Below, piece after piece: positions 18,157 to 26,912 of a stretch of DNA of 64,000 nt. Made by a program: the position numbers and the translations under genes. The stretch is from an uncultured Chryseobacterium sp. Its GTDB lineage: Bacteria; Bacteroidota; Bacteroidia; Flavobacteriales; Weeksellaceae. The notes beneath the pieces were generated by a model. That model saw only the letters and a program-made list of their open reading frames with translations, ran no database searches and was not told the DNA's origin. The DNA lies in the NCBI GenBank assembly GCA_913778085.1, contig CAJYXJ010000014.1:62001-126000 (forward strand). The letters run 5' to 3'. The stretch's first letter is position 1. Each line of letters begins with the position of its first letter.

Positions 18157-18205
18157 GTAAGCCCATTGAAAAATGTAGCATCCGTACATTTCTCAAAAAG
18201 CTTAC
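18157..18205. repeat. Nested inverted repeats beyond the end of traN
   Basis: An outer pair GTAAGC (18157-18162) / GCTTAC (18200-18205) encloses an inner pair AAATGTA (18171-18177) / TACATTT (18185-18191) with a 7-base loop. No gene covers it. It could be a structured transcript end or a protein-binding site at the truncated end of the tra operon. Confidence 0.45.
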
Positions 18206-18301
18206 GGGTGAATAGAGAGGTTACTCTATAGAACCCAAGAGAATGTAATATGCATTAAAAAAATATAAGATTGCTCTTGATCTTCGTATGTCTTATCTGG
18301 C

Positions 18302-19195
18302 TTAAAAGCTAGAATTGCCGATCAGTTTTGCATGGATCAGCTTCTTGTTTCCTAGCTGAACTTTTTGATGACGTCCCCCATTCCTTTCCAGAATCTCAAC
18401 TTCCAAAACCTGACCTTTTAGAAGGGTAAATTGTTCAAGTACATAAACTCCTTTCGCATTAGAATGATGAGTTACAGTTATTAATGGAGTATAAACCCTT
18501 ATCGGTTCCAACCTCTTCTCCTGAACAACCTTCCTCTTTAATTTTTTTTTATCTACTATTTTAAATTTGATCATTTCAATATCATATGCGATATTGCTTT
18601 TGTTATCAACTTCTAAGGTAAAGTAGAATTTATTGTCATTCACATGCAATGCCCGAACGGAAAACCGAATACCATAGCTTTTTGATGCAATATGGTTAAT
18701 CGTCTTGCGGCTATTCCTGTACAGGTTTTCCATCATCAATTTTGTAAGAGAGGATGAGCTGCCTTTGAGATCTTCAAAAAGTACATCCGTTGAATACTGC
18801 CTCTCAATTTCTCGTTGCCTCTTTAAAAGATCATAGGTTAGTACCGCAGGATAAGGGCTGTAAAAAACATCAAAACTGTAAAACTGCCCGTCTTCCGTGA
18901 TCACCGAAAAATTAGTTTCCTCTTCAAAATTGCGGACTGCAGCTTTGATCCTGAGGACATTCCCGATAGGCTCGGACTTACTGGCAATCAACAATTCACT
19001 TCCAAGGTCAACATAACGTATCGGTGACGGAAATATCACATGGCTGGTTTTACTGTAAGTGACCAGCATCCTGAAAGGCTCCAGCTTTGCCTTCTCCAAT
19101 GAAAGAGGGGCGATCAAAGAATCCTGACCAAACATTCTGCTTACAAAGAGCAGAAGAAGCATGATGAGAATAAAATGGCTCTTTTGGGTATTCAT
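18302..19195 (-). CDS. traN: Conjugative transposon protein TraN (DUF4138)
   Basis: 297 residues with a signal peptide (IMLLLLFVSRMFGQ) and a body matching the TraN/DUF4138 family: SKTSHVIFPSPIRYVDLGSELLIASK, then FSVITEDGQFYSFDVFYSPYPAVLTYDL. TraN is an envelope component of the type IV secretion channel of Bacteroidota elements, probably equivalent to a VirB9-like subunit. It lies 14 bases after traM and is the last tra gene here; traO would be expected next but only non-coding sequence follows. Confidence 0.88.
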   Translation of the reverse strand: MNTQKSHFILIMLLLLFVSRMFGQDSLIAPLSLEKAKLEPFRMLVTYSKTSHVIFPSPIRYVDLGSELLIASKSEPIGNVLRIKAAVRNFEEETNFSVITEDGQFYSFDVFYSPYPAVLTYDLLKRQREIERQYSTDVLFEDLKGSSSSLTKLMMENLYRNSRKTINHIASKSYGIRFSVRALHVNDNKFYFTLEVDNKSNIAYDIEMIKFKIVDKKKLKRKVVQEKRLEPIRVYTPLITVTHHSNAKGVYVLEQFTLLKGQVLEVEILERNGGRHQKVQLGNKKLIHAKLIGNSSF

Positions 19196-19209
19196 ATTTT
19201 TATTTTTTA

Positions 19210-20505
19210 TTAATTATTTTTAGGTACAAGCAAGACTTGATGCCCTGCTTTTACCGTTACTTTTTGCTGGCGGACTCTTTTTTGAAAATAGCCCGACAAT
19301 CCCTGGATTACTCCCCTGCTCAAATCAGCGACGACCTGCTGTCCTGCGGACTGGGTCATCATAATGTTGGTGCCGGAAGTCTGACTCATATTTGCCAACA
19401 TATCACTGACAGCATTTTGCTGCGGTGAATACGGAACATATAACCCCGGCTGTCCATCATTATCATGGATGTTGATTTCTACCGGATAAACACTTCCGTT
19501 ATACTGAATGGAGGATATTTTTAGCTGAAGCCTACCACCCTGAAATTTACCTGCGGCAGTCAGCAAGCTTCCAGGAGAAATTTCTGTTTGCCCCAGCTCC
19601 AAACCTTCAGATAGTCTGATGGATAATGTACTTTCATTAACCAATGTCTTCGTTTCATGAACAACAGCTTTTATTGCTTTGTCCGATTGAGCTGAACTCT
19701 TTGATTCATTTTGAACCTCATAAAACCTGTTGTGATGCAAACCAGCCATCAAAGCACTGTCTGAGGCCCCTCTGTATAAGGTGGTAACAACATTGTAATG
19801 TGCTGGTTTTGCTGGTATAATTTTGATCTTCTTGTCAACATATTTTTCTTTCTTTTCATTTGGTGCTGATTCTTCCTGTTTTGGGGTATTTGGAAGATAT
19901 TTTGCAGCCATTTGATACGACTTTTCCATCAATGCTAACTGATCGTTGATTCCCAGACCTGCCGGAACCGCATTATTTTGCAACGCTTCATTCTTTAATC
20001 TTGAAATTTCTTTTCTCAGATGATTAACCTCCTGATCTTCCCGGCCATAAAACGAGCTCAAGGTCTGTTGTGCATTACGATAACTGCTCACCGCATTCTG
20101 ATCGGATTGCTGAAGACTATTCATACCAGCGGACAGAGATAGACTGCTGCTGGTGCCTGTAATGCCCCGATCATTCCAATAGTCCGATAAGGTTGTTACC
20201 GCATTTCTTTTCTCTTCATTCCTTTGCTCCAGCAGCAGCTGCTCATAAGCCTTTTGCTTATCAGATTGCAACGCTCCGTCCTTTGCCTGTGGAATGGCTG
20301 CATTAAAACCCGCTTCTTCAACAATAGCATGGTTAGACTTCGGTTTAAATATCAGATAAAAGCATCCTGCACAGACTGCTGCCATCATAAGATAGATGAC
20401 CGGTTTCTTCAGTCGCTCCCATTTCACTTTGGGACGATCATCCGCTTCAGTCGGATAATGGGATAAATTATTCTCGGTAATTTTAATTTTTACTGGATCT
20501 TTCAT
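19210..20505 (-). CDS. traM: Conjugative transposon protein TraM
   Basis: 431 residues with one membrane helix (about 34-53, VIYLMMAAVCAGCFYLIF), a periplasmic Gln/Ala-rich linker with coiled-coil tendency (KQKAYEQLLLEQRNEEKRNAV), and a C-terminal domain IKAVVHETKTLVNESTLSIRLSEGLELGQTEISPGSLLTAAG...VYPVEINIHDNDGQPGLYVP. This is the TraM pattern, VirB10-like in layout: inner-membrane anchor, long linker, C-terminal beta domain of the outer core. Only 3 bases separate it from traL. Confidence 0.88.
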   Translation of the reverse strand: MKDPVKIKITENNLSHYPTEADDRPKVKWERLKKPVIYLMMAAVCAGCFYLIFKPKSNHAIVEEAGFNAAIPQAKDGALQSDKQKAYEQLLLEQRNEEKRNAVTTLSDYWNDRGITGTSSSLSLSAGMNSLQQSDQNAVSSYRNAQQTLSSFYGREDQEVNHLRKEISRLKNEALQNNAVPAGLGINDQLALMEKSYQMAAKYLPNTPKQEESAPNEKKEKYVDKKIKIIPAKPAHYNVVTTLYRGASDSALMAGLHHNRFYEVQNESKSSAQSDKAIKAVVHETKTLVNESTLSIRLSEGLELGQTEISPGSLLTAAGKFQGGRLQLKISSIQYNGSVYPVEINIHDNDGQPGLYVPYSPQQNAVSDMLANMSQTSGTNIMMTQSAGQQVVADLSRGVIQGLSGYFQKRVRQQKVTVKAGHQVLLVPKNN

Positions 20506-20508
20506 ATA

Positions 20509-20787
20509 CTATTTTGTTAAGATTGAGTTTAATGTATCAATATGTTTGAAATCTTCGCTGGCGGATTTCTTGGAAATGCCGTCAATATGGTCAACAGCTA
20601 TGGTATTACTCCTTTTGCCTTTTCCAATAAAGCCATTGATAATGACTACAGCAGTCAGCAAAACATAAGCACCGAAGAAAACTTTTATCAATAATCTTTG
20701 CCTTTCGGTTGACAGAACCTTCCAAAGGTTTTCAGCCTTTAAAATGTAATGTTCGATTTGATCTCTTAGCTTTATCATTGCTTTCAT
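20509..20787 (-). CDS. traL: Conjugative transposon protein TraL-like, 92 aa
   Basis: Small protein with one membrane helix (LIKVFFGAYVLLTAVVIINGFIG) preceded by a basic N-terminal part. The ATG at 20787 is one base after the traK stop; an in-frame ATG at 20808 would overlap traK by 20 bases. Identity rests on position between traK and traM and on size; sequence similarity alone is weak in this family. Confidence 0.7.
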   Translation of the reverse strand: MKAMIKLRDQIEHYILKAENLWKVLSTERQRLLIKVFFGAYVLLTAVVIINGFIGKGKRSNTIAVDHIDGISKKSASEDFKHIDTLNSILTK

Positions 20788-20788
20788 T

Positions 20789-21412
20789 TTAGCGCTCAAC
20801 CGTTTCAATATCCCTGTTTTCCACTACGTTGAATTTTTCAATTGTAAACCCCTGCGGATTGCTGTCGGACCGCACAGAGTTGACCAATGAACAGTCTGTA
20901 ATTAAATTCCTGATGGTGAGATTACTCGACCGGATAATGAACTGCCTGGCGTAAGTTCTGACATCATAAGGATAACTGTTAAAGTTGGCAACAATACTGT
21001 CCACTTCGATCCTCTGCTGAATATTTCCGGAAATAATTCTGTTATAATAACCCTTTTCCTGAAGATCCTTATAGTAGTTGAATGCAGATTGGTCAGCCAG
21101 ATTGAAAGCCCTTTTGATATTGCTTTCAATAGCATTCTTATCGGGCGCTATCGTGAAAAACAACTCGTGAAATCGCCTCACGTGCTCCCTTGCTTCAACA
21201 GGCCTGTTGATGGACATATCCTGCGATAACGCCACCATTAAGGATTTGCCGTTATCCAAAACATAAATCTTCTGGCGCTGTTCTTCTGCAAACTGATAGG
21301 ATTTGACTACCACCAAACCCACAACTCCGAAACACAGCAGCGCGAAAACAAACGTAAACAGGCGGATCTGCCTGAAGCTATTCTCAATATTTCTTAAAGT
21401 TTTAAATTCCAT
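20789..21412 (-). CDS. traK: Conjugative transposon protein TraK
   Basis: 207 residues, one N-terminal membrane helix (LFTFVFALLCFGVVGLVVVKSYQ) and a soluble periplasmic domain with DNGKSLMVALSQDMSINRPVEAREHVRRFHELFFTIAPD, the conserved TraK core. It has the layout of a VirB8-like assembly protein: short cytosolic tail, one helix, compact periplasmic domain. It is spaced 10 bases from traJ. Confidence 0.9.
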   Translation of the reverse strand: MEFKTLRNIENSFRQIRLFTFVFALLCFGVVGLVVVKSYQFAEEQRQKIYVLDNGKSLMVALSQDMSINRPVEAREHVRRFHELFFTIAPDKNAIESNIKRAFNLADQSAFNYYKDLQEKGYYNRIISGNIQQRIEVDSIVANFNSYPYDVRTYARQFIIRSSNLTIRNLITDCSLVNSVRSDSNPQGFTIEKFNVVENRDIETVER

Positions 21413-21422
21413 AAGCCTGTAT

Positions 21423-22415
21423 TTATTTTAACAATCTCCCCGAAATATTTCCTGTTGCTGAACCCGCTGCGGCTCCCGCAATATTACCCGATTTCGTAGC
21501 GGTTTGATTCACATTGCGTATGAAATTACCGGCACCTCCTGCCTGGATGACCCAGCCGGTTACGGTCGGCACAGTAAAGTAACCGATGATTCCAATCACC
21601 ATATAAATGATGTATACCGTATTGGAAGTATCGGGAATAAAGTCCGGATCTGCCAGCATCTCAATGTCGCGCTCCAGGATCAGCGTCTGTATTTTCGCCA
21701 GAATAGCACTGAAAATATCGGCAACCGGAAGCCACAGATAAACGCTGATGTACCTGGTCAGCCATTGGGTCAAAGTGGTCTGAAAACCGTCCCAGACGGA
21801 AATCGCAAATGCAATGGGTCCCAATATGGAAAGGACGATCAGGAAAAAGGTCCTGATGGTATCAATGACCAATGCTGCTGACTGGAACAGGATCTCTAAA
21901 AATTCACGGAAGCCGTCCCGGATATCTTTCTTGATAGCAAACATTTCCCTTTCGATGTACATGCCTGACATGGTGACCAGGTCCGAAGGTGACCATCCGA
22001 GCTCTTCCAGCTTTTTGTCAAATTCTTCATTGGAGATCAGATACGCCATCTCGGGATTTCTAAGCATGGCCTCCCGCTCTAACAGGTCCTTTTTCTGCTG
22101 AAGCTCGTTCATGTCCAATACCTGACCCTCCAGCATGGCGTGGCTGCCCTGAACAATAGGACTCATCACTCCATTCAGCCCTCCCAACACCACAGTTGAG
22201 AAAAACATAATACAGATGCCAATGGCAAAAGGTCTTAGCATGGGAAATAGATCGATCGGTTCGGCACGGCTTAAGGATTGCCAGACTTTCAGCGCCACAA
22301 AGAACAATGCACCTAATCCTGCAACGCCTCTTGCGACTGCCGCCATATCAGCGCACATGGGCATCATCTCTTCATAAACGGATCGCAATACTTCATGTAA
22401 GTTATTCGGTTCCAT
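21423..22415 (-). CDS. traJ: Conjugative transposon protein TraJ
   Basis: 330 residues with six or so membrane helices (MAAVARGVAGLGALFFVALKVW, LRPFAIGICIMFFSTVVLGGLNG, TIRTFFLIVLSILGPIAFAISVWDG, YISVYLWLPVADIFSAILAKIQ, YIIYMVIGIIGYFTVPTVTGWVIQAGGAG). The GPIAFAISVWDGFQ...WLTRYISVYLWLPVADIF stretch is strongly typical of TraJ, the VirB6-like inner-membrane part of the channel. One base lies between its stop and the traI-side gene. Confidence 0.92.
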   Translation of the reverse strand: MEPNNLHEVLRSVYEEMMPMCADMAAVARGVAGLGALFFVALKVWQSLSRAEPIDLFPMLRPFAIGICIMFFSTVVLGGLNGVMSPIVQGSHAMLEGQVLDMNELQQKKDLLEREAMLRNPEMAYLISNEEFDKKLEELGWSPSDLVTMSGMYIEREMFAIKKDIRDGFREFLEILFQSAALVIDTIRTFFLIVLSILGPIAFAISVWDGFQTTLTQWLTRYISVYLWLPVADIFSAILAKIQTLILERDIEMLADPDFIPDTSNTVYIIYMVIGIIGYFTVPTVTGWVIQAGGAGNFIRNVNQTATKSGNIAGAAAGSATGNISGRLLK

Positions 22416-22416
22416 C

Positions 22417-23049
22417 TTACCAGTATTTTTGATTCGAGGTTCCGTAAAGATGTAACACCCTTTGGGTGTTGTTCTGCTTTTTCGCTCTCAGATAGCTGAC
22501 CGAAATATTCTTATTGGTATAATACCGTACCAGGTTATGGTATTCTTTCACTTCTTTGTGGACCCGGTCAATCACTTCCATTCTTTCCTTATCATTCAGA
22601 GACAGCCCATTGGCGGTAATGATCTGCTTGAGTTCTTTCAGTAGTTCAGTACTTTCCGTCAGAAGGGCGGAATAGCCGTTGGCAATGGCAGCCAGCTCCT
22701 GTGCATTGAAATTCGGATCATTCAGCATCTTCCCGAAATTATTCACATACATCTCAGAAACATCACCTACCAGAAGTACGGTTTGCTGAACCTTTCTTGC
22801 ATCCTTCACGAGGTTGTTGACCGCCTTAAGCTTATCGTAATATTCTTTACCCTGCTCATAGACCTTTTTGACCTCATTGAAGTTCTTGATAACATTGGAT
22901 ACGGTTGATGAGGTTTGAACAATTTCGTTGGCAGAGTTCAAAATACCGGACGCCAGGTTGGCGGGATCCGTTACGACGAATTGTGCTTTTGTGAAGGTGA
23001 CGGTAGCGAAGAATGCTACCATAAAGGTTTTGATGATTAACTTTTTCAT
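22417..23049 (-). CDS. traI: Conjugative transposon protein TraI-like (DUF4141)
   Basis: 210 residues: signal peptide (MKKLIIKTFMVAFFATVTFTKA) then VVTDPANLASGILNSANEIVQTSSTVSNVIKNFNEVKKVYEQGKEYYDKL, the DUF4141 pattern, mostly helical. Known from Bacteroidota conjugative elements between traG and traJ; a VirB5-like periplasmic role is a reasonable guess. The overlap-free 1-base spacing to traJ indicates tight translation coupling. Confidence 0.88.
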   Translation of the reverse strand: MKKLIIKTFMVAFFATVTFTKAQFVVTDPANLASGILNSANEIVQTSSTVSNVIKNFNEVKKVYEQGKEYYDKLKAVNNLVKDARKVQQTVLLVGDVSEMYVNNFGKMLNDPNFNAQELAAIANGYSALLTESTELLKELKQIITANGLSLNDKERMEVIDRVHKEVKEYHNLVRYYTNKNISVSYLRAKKQNNTQRVLHLYGTSNQKYW

Positions 23050-23074
23050 TGTTGTAAAATTTTAAATAATTGAT

Positions 23075-25582
23075 TTATTGGTCCTTGATTGATTTGATTC
23101 TCTTGAGAGAAATCCTCTTGATGGCCTGTTCTATATTGCCGTCAAGCTCCGATGCAAGATTCATCACTTCCATTTTTTCCGTTTCTTCGGTAGTATAGGC
23201 AAGATATTCTTCTGTGGAAACTTCCGTTGCATATACTGCTGAATGAGTTCCGCCCAGCCCGATCCAGACTTCTTTATACATCCTTCTCGGGTCATTGTTC
23301 ATGTTGATTGAAAGTACCTGGGCTTTTTCTTTATCAGTCAGTCCCAGCATCCTCTGGATATCGTCGAACTTATTCATGTATTTCCGCTGGTCCAGAAGGA
23401 TCTTACAGTCAGAATTGTTAATGATGCTTTCCTTCACAACCGGAGATTGGATGATATCATCAACTTCCTGGGTCACCACAATAGCTTCTCCGAAGAACTT
23501 CCTGACCGTCTTAAATAGATATTTAATATACTCAGCCATCCCGTCTTTCGCAATGGCTTTCCATGCTTCCTCAATAAGGATCAGCTTTCTGATGCCTTTG
23601 AGTCGTCGCATCTTATTGATGAACACTTCCATAATGATGATGGTCACAATGGGGAACAGAATTTTATGATCCTTAATGGCATCGATCTCAAAAACAATGA
23701 AACGTTTGGATAACAGGTCCAGCTGCTTTTCTGAATTGAGCAGATAGTCATACTCACCCCCTCTGTAATAGGGTTCCAGCACATTAAGGAAGTTGGCTAT
23801 ATCAAAGTCTTTTTCCCTAACCTTCTTTTGTTCGAGAACGTTTTGGTAGTCGTCTTTGATATATTCATAGAATCCATTGAATGAGGGATACTGATCACTG
23901 CTCCTGATTATTTCAATATAGCCGCTGACGGCATTGGACAATGCTACTTCCTCTGAACGGGTCGGCGGCTCATCATCTCTTTTCCACAAAGTCAAGATCA
24001 GGGTTTTGATACTTTCCCGCTTCTCAATGTCAAAAATTCCGTCATCCGTATAAAATGGATTGAAAGCAATGGGATTGTCTTCAGTGTACGTAAAATAAAC
24101 GCCATCCTCTCCTTTGGTTTTTCCTTTGATCAGTTCACATAATCCCTGATAGGAATTTCCTGTATCAACGAGAAGTACGTGCGCACCCTGCTCGTAATAC
24201 TGTCTTACCATGTGATTGGTGAAGAACGACTTGCCACTGCCTGAAGGTCCAAGGATGAACTTATTTCTATTGGTAATGATCCCCTGCTTCATCGGCAGAT
24301 CAGAGATATCCAGATGAATCGGCTTTCCGGTCAGACGGTCAGCCATCTTGATTCCAAATGGTGAAAGCGAATCCAGATAATTCGTTTCTTCGGTGAAAAA
24401 ACACAATGCCGGTTCTATAAATGTGTAGAAACTTTCTTCACTGGGAAAATCGCCTGCATTTCCAGGAATTCCTGCCCAATAGAGGGTGGCCGTATCCGTG
24501 GTGTTATGCCGGGGCTTGCATTCCATCAGCGCAAGGGCACTCCCCGTATCATTTTTCAGCTGCTTGAGTTTGGCGGGATCATCAGACCAGGACATCACAT
24601 TGAAATGGGCACGTATCGATTGCAAACCGTAAGAATGGGCCTCGTTCAGGTATTTTTCGATCCATTCTTTGTTGATCTGGTTGGCTCGGCTGTATCTTGC
24701 CAGTGAGTGCATATTCCTAGCCGATTTTTCAAACTGCCGAAGATTCTCATCACTGCTGTCAATGAACAGATACTGGTTGTAGATATGATTGCAGTTTAAG
24801 AGAAGCCCTACGGGTGAAGCGAATGACAGCAGACAGTCACTGCGGTCGGTGCTCAGTTTTTCATAGCGGCTGTGTGAGGATATGGTAGCCGGTAGATCTT
24901 CAGTATCTGACAAAGTATGCATGCAGATCCTGTTATTTCCGATCCGCATTTCTTCCGAACCTAACCTGATGTCCTGCAGCGCAGGTTTAACGTCACGGGA
25001 TAAGGTGAGATACTGTTCCAGGATTCCTGATTTTTCCAGGGTTCCAGAGATTTCATCTTCTGACATTCTTTCCAGATGGATGTAACCGCTGTCATTCATG
25101 ATCCTCTCCAGCTGATCGACCGCTTCGAGAAAACGGTTAACAACCTCTTTATCCCTGATCTCTTTCGGAACCAGCCTGCCTTTGCATAACGATGAAAAGT
25201 TACTCTGCATCCGCATTTTTTCTTTGCTGGTTTTTGTGATGAACAGATAACAGTAATGATTTAAAAAAGATCTCTCATTGAAATGCCGTTCAAATGATCT
25301 TGACAAAAAACTCTGGTCTTCTACCATCAGATCAGGAGTATAGTTTTCTTGGATAAACCAGTCCTGCTTATGAACCACGGTGAAATCCGGTAAAGTTTTA
25401 ATCGCTTTGAACCAGGCTGAATGCATCGCTTCATACTCAGCAGAAGCTACGGTAAACAGCTCAGGAAGTCTTACTGTAAAGCAAACGGTAATATCGGCAT
25501 CCTTTGAAATAATACAGTCATTTTCAATCGCAAGCAATGGAAATTTACTTTCCAGTGTTGCGACTTTGGAAGAATTTCTCAT
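23075..25582 (-). CDS. traG: TraG-family conjugation ATPase (VirB4-like)
   Basis: 835 residues from the ATG at 25582, which overlaps the traF stop as ATGA; an upstream in-frame ATG at 25627 would overlap traF by 49 bases. Walker A is GPSGSGKS near residues 445-452, and the C-terminal RecA-like fold has LILIEEAWKAIAKDGMAEYIKYLFKTVRKFFGEAIVVTQEVDDI (Walker B LILIEEAW) and LLDQRKYMNKFDDIQRMLGLTDKEK. The N-terminal half with FPLLAIENDCIISKDADITVCF is the TraG-type VirB4 domain. It powers assembly of and transport through the secretion channel. Length is normal for the family (about 830). Confidence 0.95.
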   Translation of the reverse strand: MRNSSKVATLESKFPLLAIENDCIISKDADITVCFTVRLPELFTVASAEYEAMHSAWFKAIKTLPDFTVVHKQDWFIQENYTPDLMVEDQSFLSRSFERHFNERSFLNHYCYLFITKTSKEKMRMQSNFSSLCKGRLVPKEIRDKEVVNRFLEAVDQLERIMNDSGYIHLERMSEDEISGTLEKSGILEQYLTLSRDVKPALQDIRLGSEEMRIGNNRICMHTLSDTEDLPATISSHSRYEKLSTDRSDCLLSFASPVGLLLNCNHIYNQYLFIDSSDENLRQFEKSARNMHSLARYSRANQINKEWIEKYLNEAHSYGLQSIRAHFNVMSWSDDPAKLKQLKNDTGSALALMECKPRHNTTDTATLYWAGIPGNAGDFPSEESFYTFIEPALCFFTEETNYLDSLSPFGIKMADRLTGKPIHLDISDLPMKQGIITNRNKFILGPSGSGKSFFTNHMVRQYYEQGAHVLLVDTGNSYQGLCELIKGKTKGEDGVYFTYTEDNPIAFNPFYTDDGIFDIEKRESIKTLILTLWKRDDEPPTRSEEVALSNAVSGYIEIIRSSDQYPSFNGFYEYIKDDYQNVLEQKKVREKDFDIANFLNVLEPYYRGGEYDYLLNSEKQLDLLSKRFIVFEIDAIKDHKILFPIVTIIIMEVFINKMRRLKGIRKLILIEEAWKAIAKDGMAEYIKYLFKTVRKFFGEAIVVTQEVDDIIQSPVVKESIINNSDCKILLDQRKYMNKFDDIQRMLGLTDKEKAQVLSINMNNDPRRMYKEVWIGLGGTHSAVYATEVSTEEYLAYTTEETEKMEVMNLASELDGNIEQAIKRISLKRIKSIKDQ

Positions 25583-25917
25583 ACGTCTGCTCTTTTTCGG
25601 TTGATTTTCAGATAGCGGTAGATGCACTTGCGGCAGATGATGTAATCAGGATGCTTTCTACGAGCGACCGTTTTCATTATACCATGCTCTCCGTATTTGC
25701 CATTCAGTCTGAAGGTCTGCCAGATGAGCAGTCCGCTGCTGGCACCGCCGAGAATTAAACATAGATAGGCATTTACCCCAGCCATGTATAGGATCATTAC
25801 TGATACGAGTATTGCTAAGAGTCCGCCGGCAAAGATGAAGAGGTACTGTGCTTTAAGTCCCTTAAACTCTACCGTCCTGCCTATTCCTTTGTTGATGTGG
25901 TAGTTCTTCATGATCAT
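25579..25917 (-). CDS. traF: Conjugative transposon protein TraF (DUF4133)
   Basis: 112 residues, two adjacent membrane helices (AQYLFIFAGGLLAILVSVMILYMAG and VNAYLCLILGGASSGLLIWQTFRLN) and YHINKGIGRTVEFKGLKAQY at the N-terminus, the DUF4133/TraF hallmark. Topology and position before the VirB4-like gene suggest a VirB3-like part. It overlaps traG by four bases. Confidence 0.92.
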   Translation of the reverse strand: MIMKNYHINKGIGRTVEFKGLKAQYLFIFAGGLLAILVSVMILYMAGVNAYLCLILGGASSGLLIWQTFRLNGKYGEHGIMKTVARRKHPDYIICRKCIYRYLKINRKRADV

Positions 25918-25920
25918 CTT

Positions 25921-26226
25921 TTAAAGGAAAAATGAACGTAAAATGGTCGCGGCCACAATCAGGAATATACAGGCACCAAACCAGCTCGCTGCGGTTTTAC
26001 TGGTATCCGGATCACCACTGCTGAATTTATTGTACACCTTGACTCCTCCGATGAGCCCGACAACCGCTCCGATGGCATAGATAAGTTGTGTAGCCGGCTC
26101 AAAATACGATGTGACCATTTGGGTGGCCTCATTGATGCCGGCGGTGCCGTTGCCCTGAGCAAAGCCACCTGTACCTGATGCTAAGCTTAGTCCGAGCAGC
26201 AAAAGTTTTTCTCTTTGTCTTTTCAT
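25921..26226 (-). CDS. traE: Conjugative transposon protein TraE (DUF4134)
   Basis: 101 residues from the ATG at 26226; this places a signal-like segment (LLLLGLSLASGTGGFAQ) at the N-terminus. Two further hydrophobic helices (ATQLIYAIGAVVGLIGGVKVYNKF and AASWFGACIFLIVAATILRSFF) and the GDPDTSKTAASWFGACIFL motif identify DUF4134. Size and double-helix topology recall VirB2 pilins. A start 10 codons upstream (26256) is possible but less likely. Confidence 0.92.
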   Translation of the reverse strand: MKRQREKLLLLGLSLASGTGGFAQGNGTAGINEATQMVTSYFEPATQLIYAIGAVVGLIGGVKVYNKFSSGDPDTSKTAASWFGACIFLIVAATILRSFFL

Positions 26227-26256
26227 AATGAAGATTTTTGATGATGTAACCTGCAC

Positions 26257-26912
26257 TTTGCAGATCTGGAGACAAAGGTGTAAGTGATCCGGAGCAATTT
26301 ATGATTGATGGCAGTGAGAGGAATTGTTTGTCAATTAATGGGTCTTTGTTCTTCTGGGAATTCTTATAATGAATTGTAATTCATAAAGAGTTTCAAAGAG
26401 GACGAAAGTTTCACAGATCGTATTGAGCTTATGAAACATGTCCGTAATCATGCGATTAGAAAAGTCAGTCAGGAACTGATCGACTGAATGGGAATCCATA
26501 GAATGCGTCTCCATATCCAGGCCAATGAACCTGAAAAGGATTTCGCACAAGAATCTTTGGAGAATGAAGCAGTTCTATGAATAATACAGAAAATCTAAAA
26601 AGCCTTAACGCCATTACGTTGAAAGACAGCTAAGAATTCGACTTTTTGGACCAACGGAAACGTTTAATGAAAGCGATCTCCAAAAAGTTCTGATCGGACA
26701 TATAAAAAATACTATCCTTGAACCTGGATAGTATTTCTTTATGTATCAGCGAAGAGTAAAAAGTACAGGTTGTCATTCTGATTTTTCTTGACCTTGTCTT
26801 CTTTTATAGAGGCTTGCAATATTTGGTCACCTTTGAACTGTGAATTGACAGGTTTAAACCGGAAAATCAGGGACAGCTTGACTTTTATCTGGAGTCCTGA
26901 ATTATCTTCCTT
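26257..26912. other. Gap between the AraC cassette and traE
   Basis: Must contain the promoter for traE-traN because the upstream tra part ends at a terminator (29673-29698) and the cassette at another (26708-26735). A 71-codon minus-strand frame (26335-26550) looks weakly protein-like but has no recognised family. From 26912 to 26739, in the same frame as the AraC gene but past its stop codon, 57 codons are open and lack a start, ending just before the hairpin; this might be a broken gene end. Neither is called as a gene. Confidence 0.45.
26708..26735 (-). terminator. Terminator after the AraC-SDR-AKR cassette
   Basis: Perfect 10-bp stem AATACTATCC (26708-26717) / GGATAGTATT (26726-26735) with an 8-base loop. 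T-rich tracts follow on both strands (TTTTTTATAT on the minus strand, TCTTTATG on the plus strand), so it can act in both directions. It seals off the cassette from traE. Confidence 0.75.

Noticed and set aside
25583-25627. Longer N-terminus for traG
   Set aside because: It would overlap traF by 49 bases; the ATGA overlap start is the usual arrangement.
26335-26550. Minus-strand 71-codon frame in the traE upstream gap
   Set aside because: Weak protein-like look only; no family, and the region should hold a promoter.
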